Below are positions 1-9,193 of a stretch of DNA of 64,000 nucleotides, piece after piece; position 1 is the stretch's first letter; every line of letters begins with the position of its first letter. A model generated the notes under the pieces. It made no database searches and was not told the origin of the DNA. It saw nothing but the letters and a program-made list of their open reading frames with translations. The stretch comes from Caldilineaceae bacterium (GTDB lineage Bacteria; Chloroflexota; Anaerolineae; Caldilineales; Caldilineaceae). A program made the translations under genes and the position numbers. The stretch covers positions 77,918 to 141,917 of the forward strand of contig JALHQH010000029.1 in NCBI GenBank assembly GCA_022842065.1, written 5' to 3'.

Positions 1-1088
1 TGGCCGATGCTGCCCAACTCTCTTCGCTGGCCGATGAAACGCCGGAAGGGCGCTCGATTGTGGTGCTGGCCAAGGAAAAGTTTAATCTGCGCGGCCGTGA
101 TCTCGCACAGCATCCGCTCACCTTTGTGCCCTTTACCGCACAAACGCGTATGAGCGGCATCGACTTTCCGCGGCTCAACGGTACCCCCGCCCGTGCTATT
201 CGCAAAGGCGCGGCGGACGCGATTAAAAACTATGTGCAGGCGCAGGGGGGAACCTTCCCGGACGATGTGCAGCGGGCAGTGGATCATGTGGCACGCGGCG
301 GGGGCACGCCCCTTGTTGTCGCTGAAAACAATCGTGTGTTAGGGGTCATTGAGCTGAAGGATATTGTCAAAGGTGGCATGAAGGAGCGCTTTGGTCAACT
401 ACGTCGTATGGGGATTCGCACCGTGATGATCACCGGTGACAACCCCTTGACCGCCGCGGCGATTGCCGCCGAAGCTGGGGTCGATGACTTTATGGCCGAG
501 GCGACGCCGGAGGATAAACTCAAACGGATCCGCGCCGAACAAAGTGCCGGCCATCTGGTCGCCATGACCGGTGACGGTACTAACGATGCCCCCGCTTTGG
601 CCCAATCCGATGTCGGGGTGGCGATGAATACGGGCACGCAGGCCGCGCGCGAAGCCGGCAACATGGTTGACCTCGACAGCGACCCGACCAAGTTGATCGA
701 AGTGGTGGCCATCGGCAAGCAGCTATTGATGACCCGTGGTGCGTTGACCACCTTTAGCATTGCCAACGATGTTGCCAAGTATTTCGCGATTCTGCCGGCG
801 CTCTTTGGGGCACTTTATGCCATTGATGGTACGGTGGGACCACTGGCCGCACTCAATATCATGGCGTTAGCGACCCCACAGAGTGCGATTCTCAGCGCGA
901 CGATCTTCAACGCCCTGATCATCATCGCCCTGATTCCCCTGGCCCTGCGCGGCGTTAGCTATCGCGCGATGAGCGCGGCCGCGGCGCTGCAACGTAATCT
1001 GTTGATCTTTGGCCTAGGTGGTTTAATCGCCCCCTTTATTGGGATCAAATTGATCGACCTGCTGCTAGTAGCGGTCGGGCTGGCCTAA
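1..1088 (+). CDS. kdpB: K+-transporting P-type ATPase subunit KdpB (C-terminal part, partial at window edge)
   Basis: The reading frame is open from the first bases of the window to the TAA at 1086-1088, so the 5' half lies outside; about 362 of the usual ~680 residues remain. KdpB is the catalytic ATPase subunit of the membrane complex KdpFABC, which imports K+ under K+ limitation. The visible part holds the end of the nucleotide-binding domain, the hinge motif [16 protein letters not shown] that binds Mg2+ in P-type ATPases, the [19 protein letters not shown] segment before it, and three C-terminal hydrophobic stretches (from [15 protein letters not shown] to the last 25 residues). The phosphorylation motif DKTGT must lie upstream of the window. 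kdpC follows only after a 460-bp gap filled with hairpin repeats, which is unusual for this operon. Confidence 0.96.
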   Translation, partial: ADAAQLSSLADETPEGRSIVVLAKEKFNLRGRDLAQHPLTFVPFTAQTRMSGIDFPRLNGTPARAIRKGAADAIKNYVQAQGGTFPDDVQRAVDHVARGGGTPLVVAENNRVLGVIELKDIVKGGMKERFGQLRRMGIRTVMITGDNPLTAAAIAAEAGVDDFMAEATPEDKLKRIRAEQSAGHLVAMTGDGTNDAPALAQSDVGVAMNTGTQAAREAGNMVDLDSDPTKLIEVVAIGKQLLMTRGALTTFSIANDVAKYFAILPALFGALYAIDGTVGPLAALNIMALATPQSAILSATIFNALIIIALIPLALRGVSYRAMSAAAALQRNLLIFGLGGLIAPFIGIKLIDLLLVAVGLA

Positions 1089-1130
1089 TTCCCTCCGCGC
1101 GCTTCAGCAGGGATCGCCCGATCCTGCTTG

Positions 1131-1243
1131 TTTAGTACCTGTCATTCCGAACCGGCTTTTTGGTGAGGAATCTCGATCTGGGCGAGCGGAGATTCCTCAC
1201 CAAAAAGCCGGAGGCCCTGGGGCGCAGAATGACAGGTACTAAA
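1131..1243. repeat. 113-bp nested palindrome (GTCATTCC-type REP/MITE-like element)
   Basis: Outer arms of 17 bp are exact complements (1131-1147, TTTAGTACCTGTCATTC, and 1227-1243). Inner arms of 23 bp are also exact (1152-1174 and 1189-1211, core CCGGCTTTTTGGTGAGG), with a 14-nt loop. The CCTGTCATTCC end and the CCGGCTTTTTG core recur at 49559-49610, and the GTCATTCCG end recurs at the transposase remnant near 63821, so this is a dispersed family. It sits just after kdpB. Confidence 0.8.
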
Positions 1244-1305
1244 TTTCTTTGGCGCAGAGGGAATGCAGGGGGTCGACAAGATTGCCCTGGGCTAAAGCCG
1301 CAGGG

Positions 1306-1365
1306 CTACCGAACAACGCCGGGTAAACCCGGCTAAGGGAGGGGGTACTCGGCGTTGTTCGGTAG
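1306..1365. repeat. 16-bp-arm inverted repeat between kdpB and kdpC
   Basis: CTACCGAACAACGCCG at 1306-1321 is the exact reverse complement of 1350-1365, with a 28-nt loop that itself contains GGGTAAACCCGG. There is no U-tract, so it is not a typical terminator. Confidence 0.75.
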
Positions 1366-1430
1366 CTCAAGTGCCCACTGGGCGCGTTGACGGCGGGGCG
1401 GGCTGTCAACCCCCTAATAGACACATGATT

Positions 1431-1485
1431 TAAACTTGGCACACTCTACCGCAGAACGCAACAGGGTGAGAGTGTGCCAAGTTTA
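1431..1485. repeat. 17-bp-arm inverted repeat 63 bp upstream of kdpC
   Basis: TAAACTTGGCACACTCT at 1431-1447 is the exact reverse complement of 1469-1485, with a 21-nt loop. Short GACAC/GTGTC extensions flank both arms. It could fold in the kdp transcript. Confidence 0.75.
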
Positions 1486-1548
1486 AGTGTCATCTCTATA
1501 AGATCCCATTGAACCATTTCTTTTACACTGTACTGAAAGGTATTTCGT

Positions 1549-2139
1549 ATGTTGACACAAACAATCTTCCCCGCCGTCCGCATGTTGCTCGTCCTCACCG
1601 TGCTTACCGGCCTGCTCTACCCCGGCCTTGTCACCCTGGCCGCGGTGCCCTTTTTCCCTGTCCAAGCGGAAGGCAGCCTGATCGATGTTGACGGCGTGAT
1701 TGTCGGCTCGGCTTTGGTGGGGCAGGCCAATCAAGATCCGCGTTACTTCTGGCCGCGGCCCTCGGCGGTTAGCTATATGGCTGGTAGCAATGCGGGGCAA
1801 CTTGGTTCATCGGGTGCAACCAACTATGGCGTCACCAATGGGGCATTGATTGAGACCGCGCAAAGCCGCGCTGTCGATTTCCGCGCCGCGCACGGTTTGG
1901 CGGCGGACGCCGCTGTGCCGCCCGAAATGCTCTTTGCCTCCGGCAGTGGCCTCGATCCCCACATTAGCCCAGCCGCGGCTTTGTTGCAAGCCGAACGCGT
2001 TGCCACCGCCCGTAACCTGAATCCAACCCAGATCACCGCCCTCGTTGATCGTTATACCGAAGCGCGCCAATGGGGCTTTCTCGGCGAACCTCGTGTCAAC
2101 GTCCTATTACTCAATCTCGCCCTGGATCGCTTACAATGA
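1549..2139 (+). CDS. kdpC: K+-transporting ATPase subunit KdpC
   Basis: 196 residues, close to the usual KdpC length. There is a single N-terminal membrane helix (about residues 10-33, VRMLLVLTVLTGLLYPGLVTLAAVP) followed by the conserved periplasmic/extracellular part with GSALVGQ, YFWPRPSAVSY, SGLDPHISPAAA, QVERVA-like AERVATARN and the FLGEPRVNVLLLNLALD end, all hallmarks of the family. KdpC stabilises the KdpFAB complex and raises its K+ affinity. ATG at 1549 is preceded by a weak GAAAGG. The gene ends in TGA directly against a heptamer repeat array that separates it from kdpD. Confidence 0.96.
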   Translation: MLTQTIFPAVRMLLVLTVLTGLLYPGLVTLAAVPFFPVQAEGSLIDVDGVIVGSALVGQANQDPRYFWPRPSAVSYMAGSNAGQLGSSGATNYGVTNGALIETAQSRAVDFRAAHGLAADAAVPPEMLFASGSGLDPHISPAAALLQAERVATARNLNPTQITALVDRYTEARQWGFLGEPRVNVLLLNLALDRLQ

Positions 2140-2268
2140 GCGTAAAACGTAAAACGTAAAGTGTAACCCTACTCGTAGAGTCACGTTTCACGTTTCACGT
2201 TTCACGTTTCACGTTTCACGTTTCACGTTTCACGTTTCACGTTTCACGTTTCACGTTTCACGCATCAC
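2140..2268. repeat. Heptanucleotide array: 11 tandem CACGTTT copies with an opposed short arm
   Basis: Positions 2182-2258 hold eleven perfect copies of CACGTTT, followed by CACGCAT and CAC. The left side, 2140-2166, carries the complementary-type unit GTAAAAC in three near copies, so the RNA can form a long hairpin. It lies between the kdpC stop and the kdpD ATG (2275). The same units and the same terminal CACGCATCAC recur at 14.5, 22.6, 42.7 and 51.6 kb. Confidence 0.95.
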
Positions 2269-2274
2269 AAACCT

Positions 2275-4974
2275 ATGACCATCAACCGTCCTAACCCAGA
2301 TGCCCTGCTTGCCGCGGTTTACCAGGAGGAGCAGCGCGCACAGCGGGGCAAATTGAAGATCTTTTTTGGCATGGCCGCCGGGGTCGGCAAGACCTATGCC
2401 ATGCTGACGGCTGCGCGCGAGCGCCGTGACGAAGGGGTGGATGTGGTTGTGGGCTACATCGAAACCCATGGCCGGGTGGAGACCGAAGCGCTGCTGGTTG
2501 ACTTGCCGGTGATTGCGCGCCAGCTGCTGGACTACCGGGGCGTTACCCTGGCCGAGATGGATTTGGATGCGATCCTTGCGCGGCGGCCACAACTGGTGCT
2601 GGTCGATGAGTTTGCCCATACCAATGCCCCCGGCAGCCGCCACCGCAAACGTTATCAGGATGTGATCGAACTGCTCGACGCTGGGATCGATGTCTATACG
2701 ACCGTGAATGTCCAGCACTTTGCCAGCCGCGCCGATGCGGTGCGCCAGATCACCGGGATCACCATTCACGAGACGATCCCCGATTCGCTGCTCGAGCTGG
2801 CGGCTGAGATCGAGCTGATCGACCTTTCGCCGGCGGATCTCCAGAAGCGCTTGAGCGACGGCAAGGTCTATACCCCAGAGCGGGTGGAGGTGGCGGCCAA
2901 TAACTTTTTCCGTACCGGCAATCTCACCGCGTTACGCGAAATGGCCTTGCGGCTGACCGCCGAACATGTCGATCACCAGTTGCAGAATTATATGCAACGC
3001 AAGCACATCGCCGGTCCCTGGAAGTCGCGCGAACGGCTGCTGGTGGCGGTGGGACCTAGCCCTTATTCGGAGCAGTTGATTCGTTGGACCAGACGCATGG
3101 CCTATGCACTGGAAGCGCCTTGGCTGGCTGTCACCGTGGAGACTTCGCGTCCATTGTCCGCGGAAGCGCAGCGGTTGTTGGCGCGTAATCTGGCCCTGGC
3201 CCGTGAACTGGGGGCCGAAGTGACCAACGCAACCGGTGATGATGTGGCCACCTCACTTTTGCAACTCGCCCAACAACAAAATGTCACCCAGATTGTGCTG
3301 GGCAAACCGCTGCATACCTCATGGCAGGCGTTACTACGCGGCGGTTCGTTGGTCGATCAATTGATTCGCAACAGTGGCGCGATTGATATCTATGTTGTTA
3401 CAGGTGAAGATGCCAATGCGGCACAAAATAAACGCCAACCGCTTTGGCGGTTTAGCCCTGTATCAACCTGGCAACAATATCTGCTTGCCCTGATTGTGAT
3501 TGCGCTGGCAACCGCGCTCAATTGGCTTGCCCTGCAGTTGCTGCCTTGGGTTGAGTATCAAGTGGTTGGCTTGACTGAGTTACTGGCGGTGCTGTTGATC
3601 GCTGTCTATATTGGACGTGGACCTGCCATCTTGGCTGCAGCCGTAAGCGCCGTCTCTTTCAATTTCTTCTTTATTGAGCCGCGTTATACCTTTATTATTA
3701 CGCAATTACGGGATATCGTCCTGATCGTCCTCTATTTTCTGATCGGCATCTTTGCCGGCAACCTGACGGCACAGATTCGGCAACAGGAGCAGTTGGCGCG
3801 GCGTAACGTGCAGCGGATCATGGCGCTCTACCGGCTGGCGCGCGAGACGGCCACTGCCGCCGATCTGGATGCGGTCCTCGCCACCGCGGTCACCCAACTG
3901 CGCCAATCGTTTGAAGCCGAGGTGGCGATTCTGCTTGCTCCTACCGGTCAATTGATGCGCGAACCCCATGGGGCCAGCACCTTGACCATTGATGAAAAGG
4001 AATTTAGCGTTGCCACTTGGACCTTTGATCACGGTCGTCCCGCCGGCCGTTTTACCGACACCTTGCCGGCGGCGGCGAACCATTATGTGCCCTTGCGGAC
4101 GCCTAATCGGGTTGCCGGTGTGGTGGGGCTGCAGCTGCCCGCCCAACGCCATCTCACCTTTGAACAAGAGCTGCAACTGGAAACCTTTGTCAACCAGATT
4201 GCCCTGGTCGTTGAACGGCAATTGCTTGATGTGGCCGCCCGTCAATCCGCCCTCTTGCAGGAATCCGAACGGCTGCATACGACCCTGCTCAACTCGATCT
4301 CCCACGAACTGCGCACACCAATTGCGACGATCACCGGGGCCATCAGCATTCTGCGCAACCATTTTGATACCACGGCGGAGCACACCCGCCAGGCCCTTTT
4401 TGATGATGTCAGTGACGCCGCCAGCCGCTTGAATCATCTGGTGGCCAATCTGCTCGACATGTCGCGCCTGGATGCGGGTCGTTTACAGCTCAAACTCGAT
4501 TGGTGTATGGTCAGTGATGTCGTCGGGGTCGCGGTGCAACGGTTGCAACCAAGGTTGGCGCAGCACCCTGTGTCGATTGCCATTCCCGTGGATTTGCCGC
4601 TGGTGCAAATGGATTTTGTCCTCATGGAGCAGGTGGTGATCAATCTGTTGCACAACGCCGCCGCGTATACGCCACCCGGCACCCCCATTGAGATTACGGC
4701 CAAACTTGCGCGCGGCTGGCTCAACCTCACGATTGCTGATCAGGGGCCAGGTATTCCCCCTGACCAATTAGACAAAATCTTCGACAAGTTTTATCGTGTA
4801 CCAGGGACCGCCGCGGGCGGCACCGGCTTGGGGCTATCGATCTGCCGCGGCTTGGTCGCCGCGCATGGCGGCGAACTACAGGCTGAAAATCGACCCGGCG
4901 GGGGCGTTGCGTTTACCATCAAACTGCCGGCAGCGCTGGTTCCACCACCGGTAAAGGAGGCACAATTTGGCTGA
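2275..4974 (+). CDS. kdpD: K+-sensing histidine kinase KdpD
   Basis: Full-length 899 residues. Order of parts: N-terminal KdpD domain with Walker A (G32-T40, GMAAGVGKT) and GYIETHGR; a universal-stress-like domain (about 250-380); four close transmembrane helices (about 400-500); a GAF-like region (about 515-650); and a HisKA domain with the phospho-accepting His677 in SISHELRTPIATITGA. The HATPase_c domain has the N box NLLHNAAAYTPPGTP and the G boxes DQGPGIP and GGTGLGLSICRG. KdpD senses K+ limitation/turgor and phosphorylates KdpE. The start ATG lies 6 nt after a heptamer repeat array, so the ribosome site must form within or beside repeat DNA. It overlaps kdpE by 8 bp. Confidence 0.97.
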   Translation: MTINRPNPDALLAAVYQEEQRAQRGKLKIFFGMAAGVGKTYAMLTAARERRDEGVDVVVGYIETHGRVETEALLVDLPVIARQLLDYRGVTLAEMDLDAILARRPQLVLVDEFAHTNAPGSRHRKRYQDVIELLDAGIDVYTTVNVQHFASRADAVRQITGITIHETIPDSLLELAAEIELIDLSPADLQKRLSDGKVYTPERVEVAANNFFRTGNLTALREMALRLTAEHVDHQLQNYMQRKHIAGPWKSRERLLVAVGPSPYSEQLIRWTRRMAYALEAPWLAVTVETSRPLSAEAQRLLARNLALARELGAEVTNATGDDVATSLLQLAQQQNVTQIVLGKPLHTSWQALLRGGSLVDQLIRNSGAIDIYVVTGEDANAAQNKRQPLWRFSPVSTWQQYLLALIVIALATALNWLALQLLPWVEYQVVGLTELLAVLLIAVYIGRGPAILAAAVSAVSFNFFFIEPRYTFIITQLRDIVLIVLYFLIGIFAGNLTAQIRQQEQLARRNVQRIMALYRLARETATAADLDAVLATAVTQLRQSFEAEVAILLAPTGQLMREPHGASTLTIDEKEFSVATWTFDHGRPAGRFTDTLPAAANHYVPLRTPNRVAGVVGLQLPAQRHLTFEQELQLETFVNQIALVVERQLLDVAARQSALLQESERLHTTLLNSISHELRTPIATITGAISILRNHFDTTAEHTRQALFDDVSDAASRLNHLVANLLDMSRLDAGRLQLKLDWCMVSDVVGVAVQRLQPRLAQHPVSIAIPVDLPLVQMDFVLMEQVVINLLHNAAAYTPPGTPIEITAKLARGWLNLTIADQGPGIPPDQLDKIFDKFYRVPGTAAGGTGLGLSICRGLVAAHGGELQAENRPGGGVAFTIKLPAALVPPPVKEAQFG

Positions 4975-5656
4975 GGGAATGAAGGTTGTCGTCGTGGATG
5001 ATGAGCCACAGATCCGGCGCTTACTGAAGATCACGCTGGAAGGACAGCACTACGTGGTCCATGAAGCCGCGCGTGGCGAGGAGGGGCTCTTGCTGGCTGC
5101 CAAAGTCCGGCCCGACCTGATCATCCTCGATCTTGGTCTACCTGATCTGGATGGCATCGAAGTGGTGCGCCGGCTGCGCGAGTGGACCCAAACGCCCATT
5201 CTCATCCTTTCCGTCCGCGATGGCGACCAGGACAAAGTGGGCGCGCTCGATGCCGGGGCGGATGACTATCTGACCAAGCCCTTCAGCACCGATGAACTGC
5301 TGGCGCGCCTACGCGTCGCCCTGCGCCATGCCCAGCCCTCCCCCGATCTGCCCATTTTTACCAGCGGCAATCTGCAAGTGGATCTCACCCGCCGCCTGGT
5401 GACCGTCCATGGCGAAGCGGTCAAATTAACCCCCACCGAATACGCCCTGCTCCGGCTGATGATCCAACATGCTGGGCGTGTGCTCACCCACCGCCAAATT
5501 CTCAAAGAAGTATGGGGGCCGGCTTATATCGAGGAGACGCACTATCTACGCGTCTACTTTGCCCAGTTGCGCCAGAAGCTGGAAGAGAATCCTGCCCTGC
5601 CACAACTGCTGATTACCGAGCCGGGGGTAGGGTATCGGCTGGTCGTGCAGGGATGA
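4967..5656 (+). CDS. kdpE: Response regulator KdpE
   Basis: 229 residues, OmpR/PhoB class. The receiver domain shows the acidic pair D11-D12, the phospho-acceptor D55 in LIILDLGLPDLDG and the conserved Lys in YLTKPF. The winged-helix DNA-binding domain occupies about 125-225 (LTPTEYALLRLMIQHAGRVLTHRQILKEVWG). It activates kdp transcription when phosphorylated by KdpD. The TTG start at 4967 is favoured because AAGGAGG at 4954-4960 lies 6 nt upstream; the next in-frame ATG (4979) would be 18 nt away. The 8-bp overlap with kdpD implies translational coupling. Confidence 0.96.
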   Translation: MAEGMKVVVVDDEPQIRRLLKITLEGQHYVVHEAARGEEGLLLAAKVRPDLIILDLGLPDLDGIEVVRRLREWTQTPILILSVRDGDQDKVGALDAGADDYLTKPFSTDELLARLRVALRHAQPSPDLPIFTSGNLQVDLTRRLVTVHGEAVKLTPTEYALLRLMIQHAGRVLTHRQILKEVWGPAYIEETHYLRVYFAQLRQKLEENPALPQLLITEPGVGYRLVVQG

Positions 5657-5674
5657 GGGGTTGGTCGGCCCTGC

Positions 5675-6247
5675 TTGGTCAATCCCGGGCAATACCACCA
5701 TGTCATATCGGGTGGGGATAGGAGCGCAGCGGAATGGTTAAGGGTGTATCCATTCCGTGTTCGTATAGGACGAAAGCGTCTGAAAATGGATTTGGGCGCG
5801 GAACGCTTGATTAGTGCGGAGAAAGGCACGCGCAAGATCGTTGTCGAAATCAAGAGCTTTGTCGGTCGCTCAGATATCAAAGATTTGCAACAAGCCTTGG
5901 GTCAGTACATGATGTACTACCAAGTTCTGATAGCCAAGAATATCGATCGCGAACTTTATCTGGCGATACCATATCGCACCTACAAGAATACGTTTCAAAA
6001 TGAAATAGGACAGCTTCTGTTACAGAACGAGTTGTTGCGTTTGATCGTGTTTGATGAAGAACAGGAGGTAATTCATCATACGCCGATTCACATTGATATT
6101 GTCAACGCCAAGATTTGGATTCAGTATGATGATACCGAAGAAGGGGTTGCGACTGACTTGCTAGAGGCTGGTGTTCCTCATCACGATATTGTGTTGGGTT
6201 TCCGTCCTGCTGAATTACGGCAGCATACAGAGTTTGCAGTTGCATAG
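5675..6247 (+). pseudogene. XisH-XisI fusion remnant (XisH lacking its N-terminus joined to the XisI C-terminus)
   Basis: The 190-residue frame joins two families that are normally separate adjacent genes. Residues about 24-125 match XisH, a PD-(D/E)XK-like protein, with MDLGAERLISAEKG and VVEIKSFVGRSD carrying the D...ExK signature. Residues about 135-190 match the XisI C-terminus (PIHIDIVNAKIWIQ, then LEAGVPHHDIVLGF and HTEFAVA). The usual XisH start (MAAKDVYHEAV...) and roughly half of XisI are missing, so a deletion probably fused the pair. The first ~20 residues, from a TTG start, do not look like XisH. XisH/XisI were named as fdxN-element excision controlling factors in cyanobacteria; their biochemical role is not settled. 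It may be expressed or dead. Confidence 0.75.
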
Positions 6248-6540
6248 CAACTTGATGCGTGATGTGGGACTGTTCGGGTGCTTGGCGTAAGCCGCCGTGT
6301 ACTAGTTTCTTGGTTGGGTGGCTAGAATCTCCGCCGCCAACATCTTGTCAACTTGACCAGGGGGAAGCGCGCGCCGAAGTTGCCATTTGGTGAGCCAGGT
6401 TGGTTCCTCGCTTGGTAGTGGCTGAGTACGCGCCCCTGGCAAGTTACACCAGCGTTCGGCGGCTCCCTCCCTCAACTGAAGGCTTAGTCGCACAAGATCT
6501 AGGACTTGCAATCTGTGCTTTAGAATTCAAGTAAATCCTA

Positions 6541-6939
6541 ATGAAGTCAGAGAAGATAAGCATTATGCGCCCAACAGTTTACTACTTTGAGATTCCGGTC
6601 AATGACTTAGAGCGTGCAATCTCGTTCTACAGCGCGGTTTTTGGTTGCGAGTTTGATCGCGTTGATGTTGATGGCAACCAGATGGCTAACTTTCCATCAT
6701 TAGAGGGAGGATCTGGTGCGTCTGGAGCTTTAGCGAAAGGGGATAGTTACATCCCAGGCACACAAGGCGTTCGAGTTTACTTTGACACTACCAGCATTGA
6801 CGAAACGCTTGCTAATGCGGTCGCTGCGGGCGGAAAGGTGCTGTATCCTAAAACATCTATTGGCGAACTTGGCTGGGTGGCTGAGTTTGAAGATAGTGAA
6901 GGCAATTGCATTGCTCTAAGCCAACCATTAGCAGGCTGA
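6541..6939 (+). CDS. VOC family (glyoxalase/bleomycin-resistance-like) protein
   Basis: 132 residues covering one full vicinal-oxygen-chelate domain: the start VYYFEIPVNDLERAISFYSAVFG and the end GWVAEFEDSEGNCIALSQP are typical. The usual ligand His at the first strand is replaced (YYFEIP), but Glu near the C-terminus (EDSEGN) is present, as in many uncharacterised VOC proteins of the PhnB-like/YybH-like type. The substrate is unknown. An alternative ATG at 6565 would remove eight residues and would fit the family start better. It is a single gene between two XisH remnants. Confidence 0.88.
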   Translation: MKSEKISIMRPTVYYFEIPVNDLERAISFYSAVFGCEFDRVDVDGNQMANFPSLEGGSGASGALAKGDSYIPGTQGVRVYFDTTSIDETLANAVAAGGKVLYPKTSIGELGWVAEFEDSEGNCIALSQPLAG

Positions 6940-7132
6940 AGAAAGACGAATCAGCCTTTGCTGTAACTGTGGCGGGTTCTCAATATAGTTAACCGCCGCC
7001 CAACAATCCCAATGCACACCGACCGTTGAGAGATTATTGGTTGGAGTTCAAGGCTATCTGCGGCGGGTGATTGGGAACGTTCGGCAAAATCGCGATTCGC
7101 GTTCGGCAGTACCGTAGAAAGCGAGCAAATCG

Positions 7133-7354
7133 TTGGCAGCAAAGGATGTGTACCACGAAGCGGTCAAAGCAGCGTTAAAGAAAGATCGGTGGCATGTGAC
7201 CCGCGATCCGCTCTATTTGGCTGTGGGTGGCATCGAAATGTACATTGATTTGGGTGCAGAGCCACTGATTGCCGCCATTCATCCAAGAAGGGGTGGCAGA
7301 ATATCAACTGTACTTGTTGCACTACAAGCGGCAGACGTGATTGTTGCCCTTTGA
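7133..7354 (+). pseudogene. XisH N-terminal fragment (truncated)
   Basis: From a TTG start, residues 1-48 (MAAKDVYHEAVKAALKKDRW..., LYLAVGGIEMYIDLGAE) are a clear XisH N-terminus. Homology stops abruptly after GAEPLIAA, and the remaining 25 residues are unrelated. The catalytic ExK part is absent. This fragment overlaps in content with the XisH half at 5.7 kb (both contain the DLGAE segment, with different sequence), so they come from two different xisH copies rather than one split gene. Confidence 0.75.
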
Positions 7355-7414
7355 CCACTGTGATAAAATAGCTGCCTTAGAGAAGAGATGAAGTGCAAAA
7401 GTATGTGATAAACT

Positions 7415-7729
7415 ATGAGTGGTGATATTCTACGTCGAATCAAACGTGCCGTACTCTCAGGTAACTACGCATTCAGTGAAAAAGCCCTAATCGAGATGGA
7501 GGCAGATAGCCTTGCTGAGTTGGATATAGCTGAATCAATTCTCAACGCTGTCGCGATTTATAAAACGCTGCGCTCCCGCAGTCTCTTTCGACAACAGCGC
7601 ATCGAGTATTTACATATCATTCAGAGCACGAACCTGGATGGGTTGATGATTTACAGTAAAGGGAAATTAGTGGATGAAGCCGGAATCGAAACATATTATT
7701 TTCTGGTTTCGTCCAAGAAAGCTTTATAG
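7415..7729 (+). CDS. DUF4258-like small protein, putative toxin of a toxin-antitoxin pair
   Basis: 104 residues. The opening DILRRIKRAVLSGNYAFSEKALIEMEADSL followed by the SILNA segment resembles the DUF4258 family, which is related in fold to RelE/MqsR-type mRNA interferases; KTLRSRSLFRQQRIEYLHII and LMIYSKGKLV follow. It lies 5 bp upstream of a CxxC zinc-finger protein of the YgiT/MqsA type, a pairing known from many cyanobacterial and Chloroflexota genomes. Toxicity is inferred from family and context only. Confidence 0.7.
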   Translation: MSGDILRRIKRAVLSGNYAFSEKALIEMEADSLAELDIAESILNAVAIYKTLRSRSLFRQQRIEYLHIIQSTNLDGLMIYSKGKLVDEAGIETYYFLVSSKKAL

Positions 7730-7734
7730 TCAAC

Positions 7735-7992
7735 ATGAAGATGCAACTGACGATCAAAACTTGTCCCAATTGTGGGAGCGACCAAATCGCCAAAGTCTGC
7801 CGTGATTGGCATGGAAACTATCGGGGCGAGCCGTACACGGTTCCTGACTTAGAATTCTATGAATGTCCCGTGTGTAGTGAGCGCGTATTCGAGCCAGCAG
7901 CTTTGCGCCAGATTCGCGAATATTCTCCGGCTTATGCCAAACGACAAAAAGCGACCCGCAAAGTTTCACTGGTTGAAGCAGTTCTCGCATAA
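7735..7992 (+). CDS. YgiT-type zinc finger protein, putative antitoxin
   Basis: 85 residues with two CxxC pairs (TCPNCGSD and YECPVCSERVFEP), the zinc-binding N-terminal module of MqsA/YgiT antitoxins. The usual HTH domain of full MqsA is missing; only a short tail (REYSPAYAKRQKATRKV) follows, as in the compact YgiT-type proteins. It starts 5 bp after the DUF4258-like gene, so the two are almost certainly co-translated. It may neutralise the upstream protein. Confidence 0.78.
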   Translation: MKMQLTIKTCPNCGSDQIAKVCRDWHGNYRGEPYTVPDLEFYECPVCSERVFEPAALRQIREYSPAYAKRQKATRKVSLVEAVLA

Positions 7993-8013
7993 TCAGGATA
8001 ACCAGATGCGGAT

Positions 8014-9177
8014 TTACGCAGTCACCCGTTCCCATTGCCCACTTTCCCACGAGCGCATCATGGCGCTCTGCACCCTGGCCAACTGGAGCGCGCTGGCGAA
8101 ACTTGGCTCGTATTGGTGCCCCTCGACAATCGAGCGCAGGAAGTGATAAGCCTCAATACACTTTAGATCCTCATAGCCAATGCCAATCCCATCTCCTGGG
8201 TTGAAGCGGCCATGGAAGGGGAAGCCCGGTCCGCCCAGCAATGTCGTGTAGCCATCGTGAGCTAAGTCGCCGGTGGGTAGATAAAGCTGTAACTCATTCA
8301 GCCGCTCGAAGTTCCATTTGAGCGCGCCCTTGGTGCCGTTAACCTCAAAGGACATCTCACACTTTGGGCCAAAGATCGCGCGGCAGGTTTCAAAGCTGCC
8401 CTGCGCCCTATTTTCAAATTGAACGAGTGCACTGACATAATCTTCATTTTCCACCGGGCCAGTGGGATCATCCGGAGTGCCCAGGCCAAAGTGGGTGCCT
8501 TGGCCGCTGGGCAGCGGGCGCGCGGTGATAAAGGTGTGGCGATGGCTGACGACCTGTGCAATCGGCCCGATCAACATGTGGGCCATGTCCGTGACGTGGG
8601 ACATAATATCGCCCAACACGCCGCTGCCGGCATATTCCTGTTTAAAGCGCCAGGTGAGGTGGCCCAGGGGATTACTGCCATACATGGCGAAAAAGCGGCC
8701 GCGGTAGTGGGTGATCTTGCCCAGCCGTCCCTCATCGATCAGCTGTTTGGCATATTGCACCATCGGTGCCCAGCGGTAGTTAAAACCGACAAAACTCATC
8801 ACTCCCGCTTGACGCGCTAATGCCTCAATCTCCGCGGTCTCCGCCGGGCTGCGTCCCACCGGCTTTTCACAGAAGACATGTTTGCCCGCCGCGGTGGCGG
8901 CGCGTACCATCTCCAGGTGTAGATAGTTGGGCGAAGCAATATTAACGACTTGCACCGCGGGGTGGTTGATCACCGCGTGCCAATCGGTGGTTGATTCAGC
9001 AAAGCCCAACGCCGCTTGGGCCGCCTGCGCCCGCGCCGCCACATCATCCGCACAGATCACCAAGTTGGGCCGAATACCGCTGTCCGCAAAACGGTCGGCG
9101 ATGTTGCGATAGGCGCGGCTATGCGCTTGCCCCATCCAGCCCATCCCGATGACGCCGATGCCAATTGTTTGTGTCAT
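8014..9177 (-). CDS. Gfo/Idh/MocA family oxidoreductase (inositol dehydrogenase-like)
   Basis: 387 residues. The N-terminal Rossmann domain opens with [18 protein letters not shown] (GxGxxG-type), the conserved EKP motif ([11 protein letters not shown]) supplies the catalytic Lys, and [19 protein letters not shown] carries the second-half Asp/His. It is the last gene of a minus-strand run with iolA, iolD, iolC and iolB, so an inositol or scyllo-inositol dehydrogenase (IolG/IolW-like) role is likely, but the family is broad and the substrate is not shown by sequence. A hairpin repeat separates it from iolA. Confidence 0.85.
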   Translation of the reverse strand: MTQTIGIGVIGMGWMGQAHSRAYRNIADRFADSGIRPNLVICADDVAARAQAAQAALGFAESTTDWHAVINHPAVQVVNIASPNYLHLEMVRAATAAGKHVFCEKPVGRSPAETAEIEALARQAGVMSFVGFNYRWAPMVQYAKQLIDEGRLGKITHYRGRFFAMYGSNPLGHLTWRFKQEYAGSGVLGDIMSHVTDMAHMLIGPIAQVVSHRHTFITARPLPSGQGTHFGLGTPDDPTGPVENEDYVSALVQFENRAQGSFETCRAIFGPKCEMSFEVNGTKGALKWNFERLNELQLYLPTGDLAHDGYTTLLGGPGFPFHGRFNPGDGIGIGYEDLKCIEAYHFLRSIVEGHQYEPSFASALQLARVQSAMMRSWESGQWERVTA

Positions 9178-9193
9178 AAAACCTCGTGATAAT

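Noticed and set aside
2182..2268. CRISPR array
   Set aside because: Seven-base units without spacers and no cas genes; it is a simple tandem array.
6302..6511. 69-residue minus-strand frame
   Set aside because: No family features, no ribosome site; lies in a short spacer between accessory genes.
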